Shown: positions 1-15,300, numbered from the stretch's first letter. The stretch is DNA of 64,000 nt from Balanoglossus misakiensis (GCA_040954595.2 CM082598.2:5022001-5086000); one strand, 5' to 3'. Translations and numbers: made by a program. Notes: generated from the letters alone by a model not told the origin.

Positions 1-664
1 ATAGATTCAAACTGTTCATTTTGAAAATTAACAAAAAAATATGCAGACTACACTCAATTTGTTGAATTCAATACCAGGAAAACTTCTGGAATTCTTAAAC
101 AGTCTGCAATGAAAGCAACTGTAATGAAACAATACACTGGCTCAAACCTGACATCAAAACACATCAGGGGAGTAACATGAAAGCATGTTATCAACCCTTG
201 CATGGTTTACAATCCAAGACACATCTGGAGAGTGTACGTGGATCCAATCCCATAGGACAGAGGGACAGAACAAATTGGCCAGAACTTTAACTGTTCATAA
301 ACCTTGACTGTATCAGTCGTATACATGTGTGTGTGTATGTGTGTGTGTATGTGTGTGTCCATAGTCTGTATAGATGTGCACCATGAAGCTCGAAAATTTA
401 TATATATATTTTTTAAGAATGGAGTATGTTTGTATGAAATGAAGATATTTCAACCAGGATGTCAGTCCATGAGACCTTGCACTTATGCTTCCCATGCAGA
501 ATTGAAAGCACTAGAATATATGCCTTCATTCTGGGCATAGAGTGCCACATAGCAGTGGCAACCAAGCAATACACAATAGATCAAAAATTCACTCAGTCAC
601 AACAGAGAATTTGTTCATCACTCCAGCATCATCATAATGCTACACGTAGCAATGTCCAATCTGC

Positions 665-830
665 TACAGTCGAACCTGTCTATAGTGGCCAGTCAAGGGA
701 TTTCCTAAACTGGCCTTTATAGACAGGTGGTCTTTACAGACAGGTCAATTAATGCACGTGTAAGCTGCATAGGGACTGTAACATAGTGGGCACTATATAG
801 AGGTGGTCACTACCACAGGTTTCGACTGTA
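665..830. mobile_element. Family-5 MITE (TACAGTC-AACCTGT ends)
   Basis: About 165-185 bp, ends TACAGTCRAACCTGT and ACAGGTTTGACTGTA, rich in phrases such as tatagtggcc and tatagaggtgg. The terminal TA suggests a Tc1/mariner-type target, by inference. Other copies: 2780, 28286, 38489, 38677. Confidence 0.75.
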
Positions 831-1015
831 CTAGTGCTAGCCTCAGCCCAAGCATACACAGCAAATTGGCGTTGAAGCAAGAGGTCACCCAATCCTACCA
901 CCACCACCACCCGTTCAAATTCGCAAGACAGGACCAAAAAGATCATGCACATGTCTCTAAAAACCAAGTGGTACTTAAACTCAAAGGTTCAGGACTTCAC
1001 ACACACCTCAGGGGC

Positions 1016-1194
1016 GAGAGAACATCCAACCTCATCACAAAAGAAACAAAGAAACAGAAATAAATTTTGATGTAAAAAATAAAATTATGCAATTTTAGAG
1101 AACTTCCAACCTCATCACAAAAAGAAACAAAAGACACAGAAATGAATTTGGATGATAATAACTTTGATGTAAAAACTAAAATCATGCAATTTTA
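1016..1194. repeat. Imperfect tandem duplication, about 80-97 bp unit
   Basis: Bases 1016-1097 and 1098-1194 share agagaac-t-ccaacctcatcac, aaagaaacaaa, tttgatgtaaaaa and atgcaatttt. The second copy has a short insertion. Confidence 0.75.
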
Positions 1195-1825
1195 AGATGA
1201 TTTTATAAATAAAAAATATTCTGTAGCTTTAATTTATGAAACTGAAATTTTAATGTTTTCTGAATAAACAAAGGATTCAGTGTGCTGTTGTGTTGTGCAG
1301 TGCAGAGCAGTGTAGTGTAGTGTAGTGTTATGTAGTGTAGTGATGTGTAGTGTTGTGTTGAGTCATCAGTAGCATTCTACTAAAAGATGAAAATCTAGCT
1401 CATGCAGCTAGTGAGGTGAAAACTATTGCTTATAAGTTCATTTACGATTATTTTGATCATACCTTAGACGTGGAAATGTGGCTTGGCTGTGAAGACAGGC
1501 ATGGAAATGAAGGTTAGTCAGAGAGAAAGAGAGAGAGAGAAAGATTACACTTACATGTATACATGTAGTTAGCAACAATGGTTTGCACTGAAGTGTGATG
1601 TATTGGGTTACTTACACAGAGCCAAGATGCACTGTTGAATTTTAGCCTTACCACATTTAACATAAACCTGGCATATACATGTAACAACTCAGCCAACTTC
1701 TGCTCGTAGGAGACTGTTTAATGAACTATTATTGTCTGGCTTCAATGAAGAGACAATGGGGCAACAGCAAAGTTTGGCTTTTGAAAGGTGCTGCTCTGAA
1801 TGGTAGACCTTGTGTGCAACTTTAC

Positions 1826-3021
1826 CTGTTTGGATGCGAGGTAGGTAGCATGAATTGGAACTCCACAACGCACACGCCATCTTGCAACTGATGATGCTGG
1901 ATACAGTTCAGGTCGTACGCGATGTAGCCACGTCTCACGTAAACCTACCAGTGACAACACACAATGTTAAAAATCGCGATAATTTACTGATCAAACGTCA
2001 AGGTTCATGAGGTGGCCTTATACTACAGTGGCTAGAGCAGTGAAATCATGATCGGAGGATCGTGGATTCGAGCCCTGGCATGGCTGTGGTGTTGTGTCCT
2101 TTGGCAAGGCACTTTACTTCTCATTGTCCCCCCCCCCCCCCCAGGAGTAAAGGGTACCTGGAAGGACAGAGATTGCAATGTGTACATTTAGCTCTGCTGT
2201 GCTCATCACAATTTACAGATGCACATGTGAGCTGTTGTTTGCTCCTGATGAAGTTGAATGGAATAAAATGAGGTCCAGCAACTAGGGATAATATTATAAT
2301 AATTGTATAGAGCCCTGACCATATTTGACTGCAGATACGTTCACTATATCATACATGTATTATATATGCTAAGCCAGTTCATGCAGTCAAGATGATTAAC
2401 TACATGTAAATGTACTGAACCCTGAAATCACATGAATTGTTATTTCATACCTCGAGTGCAGCCATCCTGACAACCTGGTTGGTATGGAAGAAGAACCCTG
2501 GCAACACATCAAAGATGGCCGTCTCGGACATGATGAGTTTCTTGAGATTGTCGGGGCAGAACTGATGCCCGTACATATCAATGGCCGACAAGAATATGGA
2601 CTCGACTTGATTTCGGCGGAGTTCATACGAAGGCTGGTGTGCTGCAATAAGTACCTGCAACAAGTGAAACAAGGTAATTTAATTAATTAATGACTGAATA
2701 AATTATCATAATTTTCACATTGAATTATGTTGTTATATGATAATGATGTATTCAGATTTAATGCCATCAAATTTAATAATACAGTCGAACCTGTCTATAG
2801 TGGCCAGTCAAGGGACTTTCCTAAACTTGCCTTCATAGACAGGTGGCCTTTATATAGAGGTTAATGAGCACACATCTGAATTGCACAGTGGCCACTATAT
2901 AGAGGTGACACTATATAGAGGTGGCCACTAACACAGGTTTGACTGTATTCAAACTTTACGCAATTATAGTATTGCTGTGATTCCATATGATTGCACAACA
3001 AGTGGCCTAAAAGGAGAACTG

Positions 3022-3090
<69 letters not shown>

Positions 3091-6000
3091 TACTCACCTG
3101 TCTTGCTCTGAGAGCAACTTTAGCATTCTCGGTCTTATTCAGTGTTGTCAACTCACTCAGTATACCACTCAGGTCATCAGTTAAACCTGGTTCCTTTCCG
3201 CACAGGTGATCCTGTCCCAAAACACAACCATGACAAGATGAGAATGATGATTTAGGAAATATTTAAATTTCAAATTTAATGGCAACTAGAATAAACGTAT
3301 CAATAATTTTTACTCAGATTGGTGCATTTAAAAATCGGTATACCCGTTACTGCACAGTACAGTATGTTCAAATGTAAACACGTTAAAGAATAAACAGGGG
3401 TCCCAATCGTTTATTCAGAGTCCTGTTGCTAGAGTACACAATTAATGCATGTTCGAATTGCCACAAATTCAAAATAGTATTTTCCATCAGCTAAGTACTA
3501 GTAGGAAAAGATTAAATTATTTCATTGTATAAAATACTGTAAAACACTTTTTTTTCGCGAGTTGAAATTATCGCGATATCGAGAGCGGCCACTGTTTCGC
3601 GAGTATTAATTTTCGCGTTCTCTTATTTCATTCACTGTATCGTTATCTTCAAAAAAATTTACGCGACTTTTTATTTTCACGCTATTTTGGCTCTCGCGTA
3701 TTTCGCGTAAATTTATTGCTCGCGAAAATAAAGTGTTTTACAGTATACTAATTGGCAGCTCTTGGGGCTTTATAACACATTCCAAACATTATGAGACAGA
3801 AAGTTGCCAACTTTTATACTTACAATAAGCATGATGACTAGCATATTCTTCTTTGCAACTTGTGCATGAGAGTAGATATGAGTGGCCACGGCTGACATGT
3901 CTCCTTTGTATTTCTCCCTCAGTGCCAACAGACATTTATCGTAGGGTCCTTGCTGGAACTGGCTCTCCACTTTCAGATACTGGCGTAGTAGTTCCTGCAC
4001 TATGGATTTCATGTGGCCACGTATTCCGTTGCGATATCTGGTCAGAATAAAATGAAAGTTGTCACGTCAAATGCCAGCAAGTTTGGCCAGAATGTGGAAT
4101 TGCGATATGATCTGGTCAAGTTAAAAGGGACAAAGTCTCTCTCTCGCTGCCCTTTTTCCATGTTTGATACAAGACACCGTTTATGTTATTCTACATGTGG
4201 ACATATAGTGAATCAACGTTCAACCACACACAACTTCCATCCCGCTTGTAGACACAAGAGTGAATAACTCGACAAAATGAATAATCAGTCTCTACCATTT
4301 ATTCATTTTGGTGAGATTTTTACTCTCATATCCTACAAACGGGATGTGGTACAACGTTCATTCACTATTTATCCACATGTACATTAACATAATGATGTCT
4401 TGTACCAAATATAATTGATCGAAAAAGGGCAGCGAGAGAAAGACTTTGTCCCTTTAATTGTCGCAAAAAAGTCTGCATCTTGTTACATTTTGAACAATGC
4501 ACTGTGATGGGGTGTATGTACTTACCTTTGAACTAATTGTACAATACCCTGTGTATGCATGAAGAACATTTCACGGTCAGCTCTCTTGTTCAAGGTGGCT
4601 GCGTATCTATCTATTATGTTGGCGATCTGTAATTGAAATCATGTTTGAGAAGTTTATTTCAGTGTACATCTGCAAGTGTAGAGTTTTTCCCTGTTGAAAT
4701 TTGTTTGGTGTTGGGGAGAGATGAAATCAATGGAAGCTGGAGAGTCAATCACACTGTTATTTCATGGCAGGTGCTGACATGTAAAGTCAATAGATGTTGT
4801 TGTGTGTGTGTGTGTGCCTGTGCATGTGAGTGTGCATGTATGTGCACATGTTTGTGTGCGTGTGTGTGTACGGGGGTCATGGTCATATCATTTGGTGCTA
4901 GGGAGTCAAATGACAATAACATGTATATATGCTACTGGGTGTCATTATGACACAGCTAGGATATTTTGTGCCAGGGAGTCAAAACACAGAATACCGCACT
5001 GGGCGAAAAGTTGATTATTTTTTACTTCTAGAATAACCATCTTCTTTGTCAACAGAATGGTTCTTACCTGTTGACTGGGGAACTGGCAGAGTACCGATGT
5101 GATATTGCTGTTGTAAGACGCCAGAAGTTTCTTGATTTCTTTTTCCACACTGCTGGGAACTCTTCCTGAGACACAAGAGATCATCTCTTGCATTTCCAAC
5201 AGAGGTATCGAGGGATCTTTCAGTGATTTCATTAACAGCTCCACTGTCTCATAGCACTAGAAAAACAAAGAACTAAAGGTGTTTGGTCGCCAATATAAGC
5301 CAGGTAGTTTCCATAAGTAGAACTGTACACAACGTTTACACACTTGGGAAAAATACTGCATATCCTCAGAAAGAACCAAAGGCAAAGGTGGATTAATAAT
5401 GTTTATATTCAAGTCAACAGGCAGTGTATGTTTAATATTTCAGCTCTTCAATCAGGAATCTCTATGAGTTGTATATTCAAGTTCTTAATTTGTATATGAG
5501 TACACAAAATCTAACTATACCATAATTGTAACTTTTCACATTCCTCAATATACATGTACATGTACCCTGTGATACCAATGCATGTTGAAGTATGATCCCG
5601 TTTGATAGACTCACCTTGGCTCTGAAAAACTTGTCAGGTAAACAGTATCCATCCATGATGTTGTTCAGTGTCTCCCTGGAATTCTGGAAAATCTGGTGAA
5701 GTTTGGTTCCATGGGTGTGGCTCTCTGTTGAGTGTGTTGCTGGGAAGCCTTCCGTGTATGGTTGTGCCTGAATCATTAAAAAAATAATTTACTTAAAAAT
5801 TCTTTCTTTCTATGTCCTACATAAAATTTGAAATTATGTTACCATGGCCCGTGCGTCGCATTTTAATTGGTCGAGATGAACGATGTCACTGACCACAAAT
5901 ACTCAGTAATGGTTTGTTTACATGCCCGTAAATCTGAATAGTAATATTAGCAAACAGTTCAGTGAATGCAACATTTTGCGTAACACAAGTTCCGGGGCCC

Positions 6001-6358
6001 ATAGTGAGACATTTTCGTAATTTTTCACGGTTTTCTTGAGTTCGTTGGTAATATGATGGAAATAACTGACTCCGCCCTGACCATTATCGTTTGTTTATGG
6101 GCGCGGGCTCGAGGAAAGCCAAAATTCATGGGCTCGGAGTCTATATTATTGTGTTTCTACGTTCAACTACTCAGACAACTGGAATGTGTCTTATTGTTTT
6201 ACTGAAATTTTTTTTTAATTAGACTAATGTGAGCACCTGTTTTTGATGGCAGAATTGGGAAACTCACCTTCTGAACTCTAGATGGGTCATCCAAATTTAA
6301 GTGAGCTACAATACTTCCTTGGTCAAACACAGCTCCTGGTCGTTTCACATACATAACA
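1826..6358 (-). CDS. ACC exons: start of central (AC) domain
   Basis: Exons 6358-6268, 5767-5615, 5256-5068, 4626-4526, 4037-3824, 3211-3098, 2654-2451 and 1944-1826. They encode [100 protein letters not shown] and [13 protein letters not shown], in the same order as the non-catalytic central scaffold of animal ACC. The last exon ends in SHPN plus a split Arg codon with a good donor (gtaaag). The next expected exon, beginning GNIPTLNR in human, is absent from bases 1-1825, so it lies outside the window. Confidence 0.95.
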
Positions 6359-9300
6359 CTGAAAAAAAGATAAATATTCGCATCCAGATAAGGTTATAAT
6401 TATAATATGTGTCTCTCTGTCTAATTGTGTGACTATGTCTATTCATGTCCAGATGATGGTATATTGAAATATATCATTGGTAATCATACGATAAGAGGCT
6501 AGTTCAATTTTTCAGGACTTTCCAAGAGAAGTTTCACATTTTAGGACATTCTAGTATTTTCTAGGAGCGAACAATAATCCTGGAGCCATATTGATAAACA
6601 CTTCACACATATCACTAAATACTTGTGAAAAAAAAAACACAGATTAGCTTAGCACCAACTATGCAAGTACCATGAACCAAACACTACTTTTTGCCAATTC
6701 CAAACAAATTCCAAATTTGATAAACTGTACTCAGAAGACAGACACACAAAGACACAGTCACACCATGGTCTCTTATGGTCACATAAGACGTCAACAGACA
6801 GATATTTCTTCTTGAATGATGCATGTACAAAAAGTTCTAAAAAAAACTCAAAAGTACTCTCTTACCATCCATTCTCACTAACACTCAGCGTCATAACCAT
6901 TTTCATGACTTCAATCTCTGCATAGTGTTGCTGCGCAAAGACGTGGGCGCCGTCATCCACCAGGTACTTGAGGAGTCGTCCAGCCGAGGGTGACCTCAGC
7001 ACGGATGGGTCATTCTCCTTCTCAAAGATGCAGGTCTTGTTGCCGATGACAACACGGTATCTGTGAGGGATATGATAGGGTAGAATTGAGTCATTTAGTA
7101 CAGTGGAACCCTTGTACATGGCAAAAATCGGCCATATTGAAATTGTGTCGACCATGTGAGATTTTTATCACCCACCTAGGTAGCCAAAAACCTATTTAAG
7201 GTCGGGAGAATTGCGAACAGACAGGCTATGTTTTGGAAGTGCGGTATTTGAAAATGTCACTCAAATCTCGCCAAAAGAAATAAACGGTAGAGACCGATTA
7301 TGGCGAGAATTTCACTATCGTGTCTACAAGTAGGAAGGTCAAAAGTTGATTCACTATATATCCACATGTAGAATAATATAAAGAGTGTTTTGTATCAAAC
7401 ACAGTTAATGAAAAAAGGGCAGCAAGAGAGAGACTCTGTACCCTGATATCACTATTCTCACCTGTCCACTTCTTCCTTCATGTATGTGGTGTAACTGTGT
7501 CCATCGTAGGAGATTAACAAACTACCATCAGACAGCCTGTAAAAAGCATTTTTCACAAAATGAGAATTGCAGTGGACAAAATTTCTGTGCAATTATTCAA
7601 ATCCTCTTTTGATTGGACAGTGTCATTCCTCAAATTAGCATACTTACTTGTGTACATCTGTTTCAACGGAGGAGTCATTCATCACAAGGAAGTAGCTGTT
7701 TGGCCCTTGCTTGGAGACCTCGATGAAATACTTTGAACCTTCATAAATCAGTTCGACATCTCGGGTATAGTTCAGAGCTAAGGACTCAGCTGGGTTTATT
7801 GGCTGTCCTCTGATAAATTAAAAATTCAAACAGATTGTGGATTAAAGGTATACAGTCACCTCCAATTTACATACGCCCATATATGGCTGAAATGGCGTAT
7901 TTGAGCGTTCTAAAGAACATATGGTGGCGCTCTTTTTTTCGCGTGTGCCACCCACTGAAAATCTGGGATTGGCTAGATCTCAATTTGCCATGGTAACTAT
8001 GGCTAAATTTCCATAGGTGACCGTATACATTTAACTAAGCGTACAACGTACATGTATGTTATTACAGTAGAAATATGGTTAAACTTCGCACATGTATCAG
8101 TCCACTGTAAGTAGTCTTCATACAATGCAAGCATTTCCTTTCTCATGTTTGGTACACTTATTTGCTCAGCACACTAGCTAGTATTTTACTGCCAGAATTT
8201 CAAATTCTTTTGAAACTGCAAAATGCCAAGCCCATGTGACAAAGTTTTGACCAATCATGGCACAGAGAACTACAAGTGGGACAATACAGAATTACATATT
8301 TTAATCACTTTTCGCAAGACATAAAAATGATGACAATAGTTGACAACCAGAATAAAAGTCAAAAGATGGTAACTTTATGTTTTGCCAATGCTATAGTATA
8401 GGAACAAACCCACCTCTCAAGTGAATTGAAGATATTGTTGTAACTGTTTGTGATTGACCTTTCAGCTATGTGCACCGACCCACATATTAGCCCCAGCATA
8501 ATATCAGGTCTCTCAGCCTGAAACAAAGAAAACAACAAAATTAGAAATGATAACAGTACATGTTCTTAAAGGTATACGGTCACCTCCAATTTAGATACGC
8601 CCATATTTGGCTGAAGTGGCGTATTGTAGCGTTCTAAAGAACATATAGTGGCGCTCTTTTTTTCGTGTGTGCCACCCACTGAAAATCTGTGATTGGCTAG
8701 ATTTCAATTCGCCATGGTAACTATAGCTAATTTTCCATAGGTGACCGTATACCTTTAACAATAAATGTCTAACAAAACTGTGCATAAATAGAATGCAATT
8801 TGACCACCGCGTTTTTCAATATAACTTCATATGTAAAAAAAATCATTATAAATGGGGGTGGGGCTTTTGCCTGAGCAAGGGCTCTTACCAGGAGAAATAC
8901 TGGTAAAAGAACATGCACCATTGACAGAGTCCAGTTTGCGGCGGACATACTGTAAAACACTTTATTTCCGCAAGCAAAAAATTTGTGCGAAATACGCGCG
9001 AGCCGAAATAACGTGAAAATAAAATGTCGCGTAATTTTTTTAAAGATAACGATGCAGTAAATGAAATAAGAGAACGCAAAAATTAATACTCGCGAAACAG
9101 TAGCCTCTCTCGATATCGCGAAAATTTCAACTCGTAAAAATAAAGTGTTTTACAGTACATACTTCTGGAATAGACGAACTGCCTGTATACTGACCTGCAC
9201 TTTTTCAGCAATCAACATATCCAACCAGCCGGTGTCTATCTCGTTGTTCTGGAACATCTCTGTTTCCAGAATTTTCACCAGGTACTCGACTGTAGTCCGG

Positions 9301-12300
9301 AAGTCTCCGATGATCGACAGTTCCCTCAGCGCGACCACCATGTTTCTGAAAACAAAATATGCAGCAGTGGTATTGTCAGTTGAGTACCAGAGTACTTGAA
9401 AACTCCTATATCATAGCAACATTAACCCTAATGCTACTGGGTGTCATATCTGTTTAGAGTGTCAAGTCCCTTAAATACGTATTTGCCACTTTTTCTTCTA
9501 AAACGTATTTTGACTGTCTTGACATGGCTCTCGTGCATACTTAGACACACTTGGCAGTCTGAGCCCCCTGTAAAATGTACCAAATCGCACTGGTTTGCAC
9601 TGTATGGTCTTGTATAGACCTTACTGAATAACACACACTTGGCAGCCTAACGGGCCTGGGAGCCAGAATTCTAGGCACCCTGGAAATCAAACCAGTTTCA
9701 ATTGATGTGGCAGCGGTAGGGTTAAAATCTACATAACAGTTAAAGCGCATAGCTCGTCTCACACGCATGTTCCAACTGTAGCCGCTGGTTACAGACGTTT
9801 AGTGAACAGTCAATCCCATAAGGCACTGCTCACACAAGATGGCGGCGACCATAATCTGTGTCGGAGATCAGGAAAAGACACCAGCTTCGGTGAAAAGGAG
9901 GGACGAAACCAGAATCTACTTATACGGTGCGCATGAAATATGGAAGGAAGCGAGGAAGTCCATTATTTGAATGCATCGAACGGAAAATTTGCTGGGAAGT
10001 TACACGCATGCGCATGAGACAAGCTACCCACTTTAAATACTTACTCCCTAGCATCTTCACGGTTTTCCCCCCAGGCAAAACAGTGTCCAAACTGCGAGTC
10101 GGCAAACTCATGCAATCCACCAGAGGCTGCCACACTGAAGTATCCCCACACGTTCTTGCTGCTGCGGAAGTTCAACTCGTGCACTGTACCGGAACTTGGT
10201 TTGAAACCCTGCAAGGAAGGAGTTTTTGGTAAGTCACTAGTCTAGTGTGTAGTCGAAACGTTGATTCACTATATATCTACATGCAGAAGAATAACGGTAT
10301 ACTAGTATTGTATCAAACATAATTAATGGAAAAAGGACAGCAAGAGAGAGACTTTGTCCCTTAAAGTGCTTCAACCCTTTACACCACTATGGTTTGGTCC
10401 AAGTCCGTTATTTACTATATAGTAAAATTGGACAGCTAAGACAGAAATTGTCATCAAAAATTTCAGGACATTACAGTTTTTTCTAAACAGAGAGTGGTAT
10501 TTCAGGAGCAAAATTTTCAAATACTGAGTGATATACAGAGAACATTACGTGCCTGTGAGATTTGCAATGAGTGTATTGTATACTTCTACAACTTTAAATT
10601 GATTTGATGCAAGCTATAAAAGTCAACATGTATCTATCAATTTTGATGCAGTTTCACTGAGCAATTCTACAGTCATGGTATCTATGTGCATTTCCGCTGA
10701 GACGTCATATATATCCTTACCTCATCAGGGTTCTCACTGGTGATTCTAGCAGCTATGACATGCCCTCTTGGTTGTGGCATCATTTCAGGTCTGGAATGTA
10801 CAATAGTGTGTACAAACACGGAAACAAATGTCATATTGGGAACTGATAGATTCATGGTTGGGACTCAAAATAACATGAGTAGATTGCAAAAAGACAGCAG
10901 GGGGATTTATCAAGTTCAGAATATAGAAATAGGATGAAGACAAGAATCTGTACCTTTACAATTCAATGCAATACATGTATAATATAAAAATATAATTTTA
11001 TACATACACTGTTATACAATGCAATACATGTACAATATAATACAATGAGAGTATACATTTTATACATTGTACAATACAATGTATTCACAAAACAACACAA
11101 CACAACACAACACAATGCAACACAACACAACACAATACACCACAACACAATGCAACACAACACAACACAATACACCACAACACAATGCAACACAACACAA
11201 CACACAAGACAGCACACCACAACCCAAACTTACTCGTCAAAGTCTATTGCAGTATCTTCCCAAGAATTTTGCCCATACAAATTACGGATATCTTTGATTC
11301 GATGGAGAGGTATTCCCATGGCAATCTGAGAATTTAATACATGTCTATGAGAAATAATCAAGGTTTGAACAGATCATAAACCAGTGGCAATTAAAAGGAT
11401 ATGAAATTGGCTATTTCCTTTTGCAAAGACCACTGACAAAACAGGTGATGTATATTGACAAGCAGTATACTCTTTACCCCATTTCCTTGAAAACCTACAC
11501 AGTTCACATACTCAACTTTTCACTCTTCTCCTGTTTAAGTAAAAGCACCCCCCCCTTTTAATAATGGTGAATCCCTACCTGTAGCTGACATGCGGGCAGA
11601 TTGACATCAGCTACCATTTCAGTACAGGGGTGTTCAACCTGCAGACGGGGGTTGAGTTCCAGGAAGTAGAAGCCTTCAGACTCACTGTAGAGATATTCCA
11701 CAGTCCCTGCGCTGATGTAGCCCACCATCTTGGCCAGAGTAACAGCAGCCTAAAGATAAAGAAAGATTCAAGTATGATTTCAACAATAAAAGTGTTTATA
11801 AAATCTTGCTGGAAAGTGCTAAAAACAACACAGACGTCACAGAAGTACCCCTGGTATATACTTGGGCCATCCCAAGCAGAAAGGGGTCTTATTGGAGCGC
11901 GATACTTATGACCATAAGACCCCTTTCTACTTGGGATGGCCCACATGTATGTAAGTTGTAGAATGTGAGTTGAACCTAATATTTCATTATAGACCACTCG
12001 GAAACAAAATACACAGACTTTTAATTCTTCAATATCAAATGACGTCAGACGCGCTCAGGCACAGTTACGTTGGCATTCAAATTTCCAGCTGACGGGCAAC
12101 TTCAGCAACATTGTGGTGCAGACAAAGACTGTGCAGACGAAACACCATGAGGCTGACGAGGCACCATACCTGATACATGTTACGTGTCTGGCGGTTCTAA
12201 AGTAAAAACATACTCCGAAAAACTTTTACTGGATGCCGAAATATTGCTTGCCCGTCATCTGGAAATGACAGCGCCGTGGGTCACATGGCCAGATCACGTG

Positions 12301-15300
12301 ATTGATAGTAAAGAATACAATTTTTACCTGTTCCATTTGTTTTAGTGTCGCAAGCTCTGCCTTAGTGACTGGTGCTTCCTCTATGATTTTCTGGTGCCTT
12401 CTTTGGATGGAACAGTCACGACCAAATAAGGAGATTGCTTGACCATATTTGTCCGCCAGGACTTGAACTTCAAGATGGCGAGCACTGAAATAACATGTGC
12501 GATATTAAGGTTGTATACAATACCTGTGGTGTGGATTTTGCAGCTGATGTTGGAGACTAACTACTGTAAAACACTTTATTTTCGTGAGCAATAAATTTTC
12601 GCAAAATACGCGAGAGCCAAAATAATGTGAAAATAAAAAGTCACGTAATTTTTTTTTGAAGATATCAATGCAGTGAATGAAATAAGAGAACGCGAAAAAT
12701 AATACTCGCGAAACAGTGGCCTCTCTCGATATCGCGAAAATGTTAACTTGCGGAAATAAAGTGTTTTACAATTACAGTAATTATTACAGGGTTCAAAAAC
12801 TCATAATGCCCTAAATTCATAACTTGTATTTGAGATCACAGATTGCCATTTACAAAGAGGCATTGTGTTATTGTACTTAGAAACTATTTATTTCACTTTT
12901 TTTACCATCATTGACTTGTTATGAAACAGCAAGAGACTAAAACTAGCTTCCATGATTTTCCAATAATTAAACGTCACATTCAAGAAATTCCAAGGGCTTT
13001 CAAAGTGATTTCAAACTCCAGGATTGAAGACCAGTATAAAGTTCTCCTTATTTACCTCTCTGCTAATTTCATGATGAAGATCGGTGAACCAGGCACCTCG
13101 GACTGTACTTGACGGAAGGAATGTGCAAAATCGTCTTGGTTCTCAACTTTACGAATTCCTTTACCTCCGCCACCTTCAGAGGCCTTGATCATCACTGGAA
13201 AGCCAATTTTCTGGGCAGCCTAATGCAAGCAAAATAACATTGATGTCATTACACTGACATTTTGTGTAGAAATAAGGTACTGCACATGTTAATAACATAC
13301 ACATATACATGTAGTACAGATACAAACAAAGTTTCCGACTATTCCTGGCTACCCCAAGGCCAGCCCAGGTTAAAGGTATGCACTCAACGTTTTGATTGAT
13401 TGTTTGGTGGTGTACTTTTCTGTGTGGCCATCCCATAAAAATCTGTGATTGGCTAGACCTTAACTTTCTATGGTAACTGTGGCTAAATTTATTTAGGTGA
13501 CCATGTAATAGCACCATTGAATGATAATTTTAATATACTGAGGTACACATGTAATAAATGGGTACTATAGCCCTCATGGCCAGCCAATGATATGTTCAGT
13601 GTAATGAAATCCAATACATGTACATGTACATGTATTACCGGTAATGAGGTTGGACCAAACCATTTCGTTGAAGGGGTGAACAACCCACACTCTTACCTGC
13701 AACCCTTCCTCCACACCATCAACACACCCCTTTCGGTAGACATCATCAGGCACGGTGACAAGCCGCTTGCCTTCGGGGTCGTCTTCGTTCCACTCCACTG
13801 TCAGACCAGATCCACTCCACGGCAAGGTAGGTATCCCTGCAGTCTGGGCAACGATGGAGGATGCAATCTTATCACCCAGCGACCACATGGCATTCTCGGG
13901 AGGACCTAACAGAACGAAATAGAATCAAGAAATACTACAAAATTATAAAAGATCATTCAAATTATGAAATACATGTACTGTAAAACACTTTATTTTCGCG
14001 AGCAATAAATTTTCGCGAAATACGTGAGAGTCAAAATAGCATGAAAATAAAAAGTCGCCTAATTTTTTTTTGAAGATAACGATGCAGTGAATGAAATAAG
14101 AGAACGCGAAAATTAATACTCGCGAAACAGTGGCCTCTCTCGATATCGCAAAAATTTCAACTTGCGAAAATAAAGTGTTTTACAGTAGTAAGAAATATCC
14201 ATATTGTGAATTATAGTAAAACCTGTCATTACGGACACCTGTCTAATCAGGATACCTTTCTATTAAGGACAATTTCTTCAAGCCAAGTCACAGTTTGAAT
14301 AGGATATAAGGTCTATTAAGGACACCTCTATATTAAGGACATATTTTCTGGTCCCAGTTTCCTTGTACAGTACAACCTGTCTATTAAAACCAGACACCAA
14401 ACGATTGAAGAAATTGTTTCGTGTTCAGTTTATAGAGATTCTCTTAACATGTGGTTCTATTGCAAAAGGGTCTCGGTGGAAAAGGTGTTTGGTATAGACA
14501 GGTTTCCTGATTAGACAGGGTTCTGTTTTGATACTGTACTAGCAACACCAACCTATAAAGACTATGTTGTTCCGGTGAAGCAGTTCTGGCAGTTTGGGAT
14601 TCTCCGATGCATGTCCCCATCCAGCCCAGACGGCTTGTACAGGTATACGCTTGGCGATGTCGACAATCACGTCAACATTTGCGTAGTTGTTGTTATTGGT
14701 ACCTCCAGGCACTGAGACATAGTGGTCGGCCATTCTGATGTATTCTGAAGAAAATGTAAACAACAACATAACAACATTAAAGGGACAAAGTCTCTCGCTG
14801 TGTGACCTTTTTCCATTAATTATGTTTGATAAAAGACACTGTTTATGTTATTCTACATGTGGATATATAGTGAATCAACATTTGATCACACACAACTTCC
14901 ATCCTGTTTGAAGGATATGGGAGTAAAAACTCGCCAAAATGAATAAGTAGTAAAGACCGATAATTAATTCAGTTCTTACCAGCATTTGCTTTGAGATCCT
15001 CAGGTGTTACCATGGCAACAAACTGAATGGCTCGCTCCTTTTTGAAAATTTCGTAAGACCATCTTCTTATGGATCGCATGCACTTAACAGCAGCTATGCC
15101 GTTGTTTGCTATCAAAACCTAGGGTGAAAAAGAACACGTTTTATTAAATAAACATGTAGCTACAAACCCAGGTTTATTAAAGCGTGTAGCTCGTCTCACG
15201 CGCATGCGCGTAACTTCCCAGCACATTTCCGTTCGATGCATTAAAATAGTGGACTGCCTTCGCTTCCTTCCATATTTCATGCGCATCGTATAAGTAGATT

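Larger units (their letters stand above)
1..1825. other. ACC intron sequence at left edge
   Basis: No coding exon is supported. It contains a GT-rich tract (327-358), one family-5 MITE (665-830), an imperfect tandem duplication (1016-1194), a TGTAG-rich tract (about 1280-1350) and a short GA run. Confidence 0.6.

Noticed and set aside
2029-2080. A tRNA gene
   Set aside because: Only the box A and box B style motifs are present; the cloverleaf stems do not pair and the body continues as a SINE.
9145-9399. Plus-strand 84-codon frame
   Set aside because: Antisense to the ACC exon at 9195-9345, which matches the protein family strongly.
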